The notes beneath the pieces were generated by a model that saw only the letters and a list, made by a program, of their open reading frames with translations, ran no database searches and was not told the DNA's origin. The translations under genes were made by a program, and so were the position numbers. Below, piece after piece: positions 16,379-21,985 of a stretch of 21,985 bases of DNA; positions within the stretch are counted from its first letter, which is position 1; each line of letters begins with the position of its first letter. This DNA comes from Candidatus Delongbacteria bacterium (GTDB lineage: Bacteria; JAGOEH01): positions 1 to 21,985 of the forward strand of contig JAGOEH010000038.1 in NCBI GenBank assembly GCA_017997825.1, read 5' to 3'.

Positions 16379-17472
16379 ACCGGCGTGATTTTCTGATCCG
16401 GACTGGGTTATTGAGCTTGGCAGGCTGGGAGGGATGGGAAAATCGGATCATGGGGGCTGAGGGACGTTATGCGGCACGCTATTACACGTCGCTGGATCAT
16501 GGCCGGGTGCGGTGTGAGCTGTGTCCTCATCAATGCGTGTTGAAACCTTCTCAAACCGGTATCTGCAGAGCCCGCCGCAATGAGAAGGGACATCTGTTTA
16601 GTTTGAATTATGGCCAGGCTTGTGCGTATAATATAGATCCCATCGAAAAGAAACCCTTTTTCCATTTCTATCCGGGGAGTCAGGCTCTATCCATCGCGGC
16701 CGCCGGCTGCAATCTGCGATGCCGCTATTGCCAAAATTGGGAGATTTCTCAATATGCTCCGGATGATGTCGATTCACGACCCCTGTCACCAACCGATATT
16801 GCGAATGACGCACGCCGCCGTCAGATTCCGATGGTAGCCTTTACCTATTCCGAACCGACTGTATTCTATGAATATATGCTGGATACGGCGGATCGATGCG
16901 GACAAGCCGGCATCAAAACCTGTATGATTTCGGCGGGGTTCATCCGAAAAAAACCGCTGCAGGAGCTGTGTCATACATTATCCGCCGTCAAAATCGATCT
17001 TAAATCCTTTCGGGATGATTTTTACCGTCAGATTTGCGGAGCCCGGTTGAACGAGGTACTGGATGCTCTGGTGACTATTCGCCAATCCTCGGCCTGGCTT
17101 GAAATCGTTTATTTGATTGTTCCCACTCTGAACGACACTCCGGTTGAATTAACCGATACGGCCCGTTGGATTAAAGCCAACCTGGGATCGGATGTCCCCC
17201 TTCACTTCAGCCGTTTTTATCCCCACTTCAAACTTCAAAATTATCCTCCGACTCCGGTAAAGACTCTGGAGACAGCCTGTCAGATCGCCAAGGCTGAAGG
17301 ACTCCACTATGTCTATGCCGGAAATCTGCCCGGCAATCCTTTGGAACACACGGTCTGTCCGACGTGCCGGGCGGTCCTGATCCGGAGATATAGCCATACG
17401 GTTCTGGAGAACCGAATCCGCCGCGGAAAATGTCCCGACTGCGGACATCCGATTCCGGGTCGCTGGGACTGA
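16375..17472 (+). CDS. amrS: AmmeMemoRadiSam-system radical SAM enzyme, with Tat-like N-terminus
   Basis: 365 aa. The N-terminal Cys cluster C47-ELC-PHQC...GIC (47-64) is characteristic of AmrS. The radical SAM motif is C112-NLR-C116-RY-C119 (CxxxCxxC), which binds the 4Fe-4S cluster that cleaves SAM. CAYNIDPIEKKPFFHF precedes it and SAGFI, KIDLKSF, HFSRFYPH follow. The C-terminus has two CxxC pairs (CPTC, CPDC) and ends IPGRWD, as in the family. AmrS goes with Memo and AMMECR1-domain proteins in a widely conserved but unsolved modification system; neither partner is in this window. The N-terminus NRRDFLIRTGLLSLAG looks like a twin-arginine signal. The start is the ATG inside the ATGA overlap with the previous gene. 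No ribosome binding site, so coupled translation. Closes the M50 operon. Confidence 0.93.
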   Translation: MNRRDFLIRTGLLSLAGWEGWENRIMGAEGRYAARYYTSLDHGRVRCELCPHQCVLKPSQTGICRARRNEKGHLFSLNYGQACAYNIDPIEKKPFFHFYPGSQALSIAAAGCNLRCRYCQNWEISQYAPDDVDSRPLSPTDIANDARRRQIPMVAFTYSEPTVFYEYMLDTADRCGQAGIKTCMISAGFIRKKPLQELCHTLSAVKIDLKSFRDDFYRQICGARLNEVLDALVTIRQSSAWLEIVYLIVPTLNDTPVELTDTARWIKANLGSDVPLHFSRFYPHFKLQNYPPTPVKTLETACQIAKAEGLHYVYAGNLPGNPLEHTVCPTCRAVLIRRYSHTVLENRIRRGKCPDCGHPIPGRWD

Positions 17473-17478
17473 TTGACT

Positions 17479-17586
17479 TTATTTCAATAACACCATCTTG
17501 CCGGTTACATCCCCGTCAGGGGTTTCTATCCGATAAAAATAAATCCCGGATGAAACCGGAAGTCCGGTTTGACTGAACCCGTTCTA
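17479..17586 (-). pseudogene. Detached last 34 codons of the T9SS sorting domain, behind an in-frame TAG
   Basis: Reading past the TAG (17584-17586) in the same frame gives 34 sense codons and then TAA at 17479-17481. The peptide starts NGFSQTG and contains LPVSSGIYFYRIET and a final KMVLLK, which is exactly the standard ending of YPNPFN-type sorting domains (W(D/N)G....G..v.SGiYfYrl.....tkKMvLlk). The residue expected at the stop is Trp, so one G-to-A change (TGG to TAG) explains it. The restored stop lies only 6 nt from the convergent amrS stop, as for an intact gene pair. Confidence 0.9.
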
Positions 17587-20500
17587 TATCTGTTGATGAT
17601 CTCCGGCCGGCATGAACCGGTCAATCAGAGTCTGGACCCGTTCTCCCAGGTGATTGTAGATCGTTAGATTCAATCGTTCGGATCGGGTGGTGCTGAAACG
17701 GATAACCGTCTGACTGTTGAACGGATTTGGATAGGAAGAATGCCGGCTGACAACCCCGGATCCGTCCAAGGGATCGTTTTCCAGCACCGGATCAATAAAA
17801 ATGTAACCTTCCAGGGGGGAAGAACAGATCCCGATACCCGGATAACAACTGACCGCATAATAACCCAATGAGGCCTCGAGCCGATGGGTTTCAGCTTTGA
17901 ATCGATGGATTTTGGTCAGTTCATTATCGATCATCCAGAAATGGCGTTGGTTTTCTCCCAGAGTCCACAAGATTCGGCCGGAGGCATAGCTATCGCTCAT
18001 CCAGAAAAAGGTTCGATCGTCGGAATACTTGAATTGGCTGATCACAGGAGGTTCGGGGGCTTGTTGGATTTCCGGCAGCGGAATACTGAACACCGCGGTG
18101 TTGTTTTCCGGATCGATCAGGGTCAGACGCAGATTGTAGTGTCCCAATGCCGGTAACTCTCCCAGAACGGTATGATGATCCAGATAGTAGTCGGGAGTCG
18201 TTGCAATGGTTCCGACCGAATCCCCATCCAGTTCAATTTCGATCCGGTATTGGGCCGGTTCTGAACTGTGCCACCGAATGGCGGTTTCCGAGTTATAGTA
18301 ATAAAGAACTTCTATTTCTCCCGGATCGGGAACCTGCTGGTCGGACTGGGTCGGGGTAATAAAGCTATTGCTCATGACCGACTGACTGCCGGATTTCTGC
18401 AATTCGGGATTTTGAATATAGGTATGGCCTGACAGATCGATCAATACCAGGCGGTAATAATAAGTAGTCCCGGGCGATAATCCGGTTAACCGGATCATGA
18501 ACTTTCGACCGAATCGCCCGGATGAATAGGTCTGATCGAGCATAGCACTGCCCGTACCATACATCAGACTGACCAGACAGGGTTCATTCAGCTCAAGATT
18601 CAGGAAGGCCTGCTGACGATAGGCGGTGATGGTTTGGGTTAGGCAATAAGGGGCAATAGTATCAACGATTTCCGAATAGATCTGAAACGAATCGACGGTT
18701 GAGGTCAGGCTGTCCTGGCCGGTTATGGCGGTTACCGAATAATAATAGGTCCGGTCGGCAAGGAGCGAATACAAGGTTGAGGTATGTTCCGAAGCGGTTT
18801 CATCGATTGAAAGGAGTTCGGTCAGGGTTTGTGGGTTTTGACCATAACGGAGCACACCCCGGGCGGGCTGATTGGTATTCCATTTCAACCAGACACAATT
18901 CGGCTTGACCACCGGATATGGCTGGACTTCAAACTGAATCCCGGTGACCTTAAAATCGGGAGTGATGAAGAAATTCTGCACTTCATTCTGAATCAACAGC
19001 GGATAATTCCGCTGGGCCGGTTCAAAGGCGTAGGATTCCCGAATCGGATAAACACTATAGCTGTAACCGGCATTGACGTAAAAAATATAATAGCCGAGAC
19101 TATCGGTCAACACCGAATCGCGGTTGTTTCCCATCAGATGAATCATGACACCTGGAACCGGATCGGCATGTCGATATACTGTTCCGCTGATCGAATAGTT
19201 CTTCTGAATCCCGGTAAAATTTCCGATCGTATCGTGGATCAGTTCCTGAATCGTCAGACTCTCCGGTAAAAATCCGTAAAAGGGCATCGATGGTTTGATG
19301 GTATAGGAGAGCCCGGCCGCCAGTCCCTCAAATCGGTAATCGCCATTTTGATCGGTAGTCGCCGATCCGGCTTGTTGGTTGTTTAGGCTGACGGAAGCCG
19401 ACGGTAAAGGAATTCCGCTGGGAGTTGTAAGCCGTCCCGACAAAGTATGGGTTTGCCGGGTTGCGGTATAAATCAGGAAGGTGTCCGATTTGAGGTTCGC
19501 AATCTGATACTGAGGCGGAACGAATGAATAAAAGTTCTTGGCTGCGGCGACGCTATATGCTGTTCCGGAGATCAGATCCGGAAAGGCGAAAGCACCCTGG
19601 GGATCGCTCAGGGTGGTTCGGTAATCCCCTCCCGACAGACTGATCAGAGCTTGAGAAACAGCCTGCCCTACCTCGTTTTGGATCAACCCGCTGATGGAAT
19701 AATTCTGTTGGGTGGCTACAAACAGGACCAGGCTGTCCTTTTCAAGGCTGACGATCACCGAGCTGTCGGGCGAAAAACGGTACAGTTCTTTAGCCGGAAC
19801 CAAACGATAGGATCGGCCGGCTTTCAGATTGAAAAATGAAAAATTGCCGTTCTGATCCGAGAGGGTCTGACTGATGGAATCCCCGCGCAGGTATATGGGC
19901 GTTCCGGGCAAGGGCTGCCCCCCGATCAACCGGACTTGTCCGCTCAGGGTATAATGCTGGAGAGCAGCCTGGAGGATGAGGCCGGTATCGGATCCTAAGC
20001 GTGTAATCAGGGTGCTGTCGGGTGTAAATCGATAAAAGGGTTTCTGAGCTTTGAGACAATAGGAGAGTCCTCCGGTCAGATTGGGGAACGAGAATAATCC
20101 GGTGGGCCCGGAAAAGATCAGTGAGGTACTGCCTCCGGTCAATTGGATTTGGACGGAGGCCAGGGGTTGAAAATTCTGGTCCAGGGTTTGGCCCGACAGG
20201 GTAAAGAGCTGAGCCGTTCCGGTAAAATTGCGGATAGTGTCGGACTGAAGCGATTGGATCAGTTGGCTGTCCGGTACAAAGGTGTGAAATGCTTTGACGG
20301 GTTTGACAATCAATCGGCTGCCGGCGGACAACCCGGTGAAACGATAGCTCCCGCTCGGATCGGTCGTATCCGATTGGTTACTATCACCTGAAAGGATAAC
20401 CGGGACGGATGGAATCGGAACTCCCGATCCGGTTCGGATTGTTCCGCTGATCTGGAACTGATTGATATGACCGGTGAATTGCAGACTGGTATCGTTCTTA

Positions 20501-21985
20501 AGTTCCGGAACGGGGGTGGAGATCGGATCAAAAGTATAAAATGGTTTGGAAGGGGTGACGCTATAGGAGCCGCCGGCCGGAAGCGGGTTGAAATCAAAAA
20601 AACCATTGGTATCGGTGGTATCGGTGCTGGTTTTATCTCCGTCGAGCTGGACGATGACGGAGGCGATCCCGATTCCCGATTCGTTTCTAATGCTGCCGCT
20701 GATCCGCTTCTGCTGCCGGATGGCTGTAAAATGATTGCTCAGGCTGTCCATCAAGAGATGCTCGATCATCAGACTTTCCGGGGTGAAGGTATAATAGTTT
20801 TTAGCGGCTTTTATACTGTAGCTTCCGACCGCCGGGAGCCCTTCAAAAAGGTAATTACCCCCCAGATCGGTCGTATCCAGGCGATTGATTCCGCCGCTCA
20901 ATTGAATGATGACCTGGCTGATCGGTAATCGGCCGAAACCGGGCATTTCCATCGGAATGGGGGACTGACCAAGTGGAAGTGAAGGGGGCAGGACGGCCGG
21001 TGAGGTCGGATCGCTGACTTGTCCTCCAATCGAAAAGGTTTGAAGGCTTCCGCTGAAATCCTGATGGGTTTGATCGGCGGCCAGCGGCGTATAGGAGCGC
21101 GATGAAGGGGTGAAACCATACCCGGTTTTGGATGGCATGACCACATAATTGGCTCCTCCCGGCAAGCCGCTAAAGGAATAATCGCCTTCTATATCGGTAC
21201 TGGTGGAGGCCGTAACCCCTCCGGTCAGGTAAACAGTGACCTGAGAAACTCCACTGATGCGTCCGCTGATTTCAAACTGGGTGGCGGTAGCGGTAAAATT
21301 CTGGGAGGTTTGATCCGAAACCAAAGGATCATAGCTTCGGTTTTCCGGATTGAAGATATAGCCCGGTTTGGAAGGGGTAATGGTATACCCCCCCAAGACT
21401 AAATCACTGAACTGGTAGTAGCCGGAATAATCGGTTACCGTACTGCGGCTCGCATCCCCGCTCAGGGTGACGGTGACTGAGGGGGCTCCGCTGATGGTTC
21501 CGCTGATGAAATGATACTCGGTCAGGGAATAGGCCGTGAAATCCTGGAAGGGTTGATCGCTGTTCAACGGGGTGTAGCTCCGACTGACCGGAGTAAAAAT
21601 ATACCCGGTTTTGGAGGGGGTAATCGTGATCGTACCGGGTTGGACAAAATCAAAGCTGTAGAAGCCGAGGAGATCCGTTACGGTGGTCTGATTGTCGTCT
21701 CCGCTGAGGGTGACGGTGACCGAGGAGGCCCCGGTGATGGTTCCGCTGATGGTATACATCGTTGGAGCAGCGCTGAAATCCTGGTTGCTCTGATTCGAAT
21801 TGAGGGGGTTGAAAGATCGGCTGCCCGGAGTGAACCCATAACCGGATTTGGAAGGAGTGACAGTATAATTGCCGCCGGCCGGTAAATCGCTGAAATTGTA
21901 ATTTCCGGAACCGTCGGTGGTGGTGCTTTGGGTTGAACTTCCCGATAGTTGAACGGTGACCGAGGAGGCCCCGGTGATGGTTCCG
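17584..21985 (-). CDS. Giant repeat-rich surface protein with carboxypeptidase-regulatory-like repeats and truncated T9SS sorting domain (5' end beyond window)
   Basis: The frame is open to the right edge, so the N-terminus is missing and the internal ATG at 21759 is not the start. At least 1466 aa are visible. Order: part of one plus eleven complete carboxypeptidase-regulatory-like beta-sandwich repeats of about 78-85 aa (I.SG.I.....V.V.LSG......TTD..G.Y.F..L..G..Y.i.PSK..Y.F.P.S), ending at ~18949; two FN3-like domains (TLYSLLADRTYYYSVTAI, LTGLSPGTTYYYRLVLID); two further Ig-like domains; then YPNPFNSQTVIRFSTTRSERLNLTIYN, the start of a T9SS type A / FlgD-like sorting domain. The protein stops at TAG after AGDHQQI, before the last 34 residues. 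Intact, it would cross the outer membrane through T9SS as an adhesin or stalk-like protein; truncated, it probably fails secretion. No enzymatic domain seen. Confidence 0.9.
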   Translation of the reverse strand, partial: GTITGASSVTVQLSGSSTQSTTTDGSGNYNFSDLPAGGNYTVTPSKSGYGFTPGSRSFNPLNSNQSNQDFSAAPTMYTISGTITGASSVTVTLSGDDNQTTVTDLLGFYSFDFVQPGTITITPSKTGYIFTPVSRSYTPLNSDQPFQDFTAYSLTEYHFISGTISGAPSVTVTLSGDASRSTVTDYSGYYQFSDLVLGGYTITPSKPGYIFNPENRSYDPLVSDQTSQNFTATATQFEISGRISGVSQVTVYLTGGVTASTSTDIEGDYSFSGLPGGANYVVMPSKTGYGFTPSSRSYTPLAADQTHQDFSGSLQTFSIGGQVSDPTSPAVLPPSLPLGQSPIPMEMPGFGRLPISQVIIQLSGGINRLDTTDLGGNYLFEGLPAVGSYSIKAAKNYYTFTPESLMIEHLLMDSLSNHFTAIRQQKRISGSIRNESGIGIASVIVQLDGDKTSTDTTDTNGFFDFNPLPAGGSYSVTPSKPFYTFDPISTPVPELKNDTSLQFTGHINQFQISGTIRTGSGVPIPSVPVILSGDSNQSDTTDPSGSYRFTGLSAGSRLIVKPVKAFHTFVPDSQLIQSLQSDTIRNFTGTAQLFTLSGQTLDQNFQPLASVQIQLTGGSTSLIFSGPTGLFSFPNLTGGLSYCLKAQKPFYRFTPDSTLITRLGSDTGLILQAALQHYTLSGQVRLIGGQPLPGTPIYLRGDSISQTLSDQNGNFSFFNLKAGRSYRLVPAKELYRFSPDSSVIVSLEKDSLVLFVATQQNYSISGLIQNEVGQAVSQALISLSGGDYRTTLSDPQGAFAFPDLISGTAYSVAAAKNFYSFVPPQYQIANLKSDTFLIYTATRQTHTLSGRLTTPSGIPLPSASVSLNNQQAGSATTDQNGDYRFEGLAAGLSYTIKPSMPFYGFLPESLTIQELIHDTIGNFTGIQKNYSISGTVYRHADPVPGVMIHLMGNNRDSVLTDSLGYYIFYVNAGYSYSVYPIRESYAFEPAQRNYPLLIQNEVQNFFITPDFKVTGIQFEVQPYPVVKPNCVWLKWNTNQPARGVLRYGQNPQTLTELLSIDETASEHTSTLYSLLADRTYYYSVTAITGQDSLTSTVDSFQIYSEIVDTIAPYCLTQTITAYRQQAFLNLELNEPCLVSLMYGTGSAMLDQTYSSGRFGRKFMIRLTGLSPGTTYYYRLVLIDLSGHTYIQNPELQKSGSQSVMSNSFITPTQSDQQVPDPGEIEVLYYYNSETAIRWHSSEPAQYRIEIELDGDSVGTIATTPDYYLDHHTVLGELPALGHYNLRLTLIDPENNTAVFSIPLPEIQQAPEPPVISQFKYSDDRTFFWMSDSYASGRILWTLGENQRHFWMIDNELTKIHRFKAETHRLEASLGYYAVSCYPGIGICSSPLEGYIFIDPVLENDPLDGSGVVSRHSSYPNPFNSQTVIRFSTTRSERLNLTIYNHLGERVQTLIDRFMPAGDHQQI
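18949..21985 (-). repeat. Array of ~12 in-frame carboxypeptidase-regulatory-like repeats
   Basis: About 235-255 bp per unit, longer for the unit with an insertion. Two sub-types are visible. The units nearest the right edge (four, including the partial one) share PSK.GY.F.P.SRSY.PL..DQ..QDF. The seven further in share F.P(D/E)S..I..L..D...NFT and a longer first loop (..G.PI.SV.V.L). The unit around 20860-21060 carries a Pro-rich insertion. Identity between neighbours is highest at the right edge. Confidence 0.85.
21713..21745. repeat. 33-bp exact direct repeat (second copy 21953-21985)
   Basis: The same 33 bases occur at 21713-21745 and 21953-21985, exactly 240 bp (80 codons) apart, at the same place in two neighbouring protein repeats. 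The match runs to the window edge, so it may be longer. It marks recent duplication or gene conversion within the array. Confidence 0.9.

Noticed and set aside
17584-17586. TAG read as a recoded sense codon
   Set aside because: TAG is the natural stop of the sensor kinase, SGNH hydrolase and pilin-like genes here, and no recoding signal is visible, so code reassignment is not supported.
18829-20928. Plus-strand open frames of up to ~150 codons inside the surface protein gene
   Set aside because: They are antisense to a clearly coding repeat array, have no domain signature, and reflect its base composition.
18949-21985. CRISPR-like or minisatellite array
   Set aside because: The ~240-bp periodicity comes from in-frame protein repeats with diverged DNA; there are no short identical repeats with unique spacers.

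Overview
The window reads as chromosomal DNA from a free-living, non-Bacteroidota member of the FCB superphylum (the kind of lineage represented by KSB1, Marinimicrobia, Calditrichota or Zixibacteria). Three things point there. First, a very large repeat-rich surface protein ends in the YPNPFN-type C-terminal domain used by the type IX secretion system (T9SS). Second, there is a giant two-propeller (Reg_prop / Y_Y_Y) sensor kinase. Third, many starts have clear AAGGAG-type ribosome binding sites and the best intergenic promoters are near-perfect TTGACA/TATAAT, which is unlike true Bacteroidota. The phylum is an inference; no rRNA or tRNA gene is visible.

Layout. 69-3734 (+): orphan sensor histidine kinase. 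3746-4435 (-): small SAM-dependent methyltransferase, convergent with it. 4699-9138 (-): sugar operon read as ABC ATPase (MalK/UgpC/MsmX type), GH2 beta-mannosidase, LacI-family regulator, the last two joined by a TAATG stop/start overlap. 9139-9497: control region with two divergent sigma70-like promoters and candidate operators. 9498-11632 (+): DUF4392 (D-glutamate cyclase-like) protein followed 2 nt later by a secreted SGNH hydrolase fused to an extra C-terminal domain. 11664-14345 (-): a likely operon of a pilin-like membrane protein, a DUF2993/LmeA-like secreted protein (TTG start) and a serine beta-lactamase-family hydrolase. 14346-14739: divergent control region, including a perfect TTGACA-N17-TATAAT. 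14740-17472 (+): tight operon of an M50 site-2-type protease, a 68-aa membrane protein, an unrecognised 249-aa protein and an AmmeMemoRadiSam-type radical SAM enzyme (AmrS) with a Tat-like N-terminus. 17479-21985 (-): giant surface protein running off the right edge.

How the parts may work together. The LacI/ABC/mannosidase block looks like mannoside use, but it has no permease or binding protein here, so its ATPase probably energises transporters encoded elsewhere. The sensor kinase has no response regulator nearby. The surface protein consists of about twelve carboxypeptidase-regulatory-like beta-sandwich repeats, four Ig/FN3-like domains and a T9SS sorting domain. That sorting domain is cut by an in-frame TAG exactly where a Trp (TGG) is expected, and the missing 34 residues are intact just downstream. 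This is the clearest anomaly in the window. The other candidate for something undescribed is the M50 / small membrane protein / unknown / AmrS operon.
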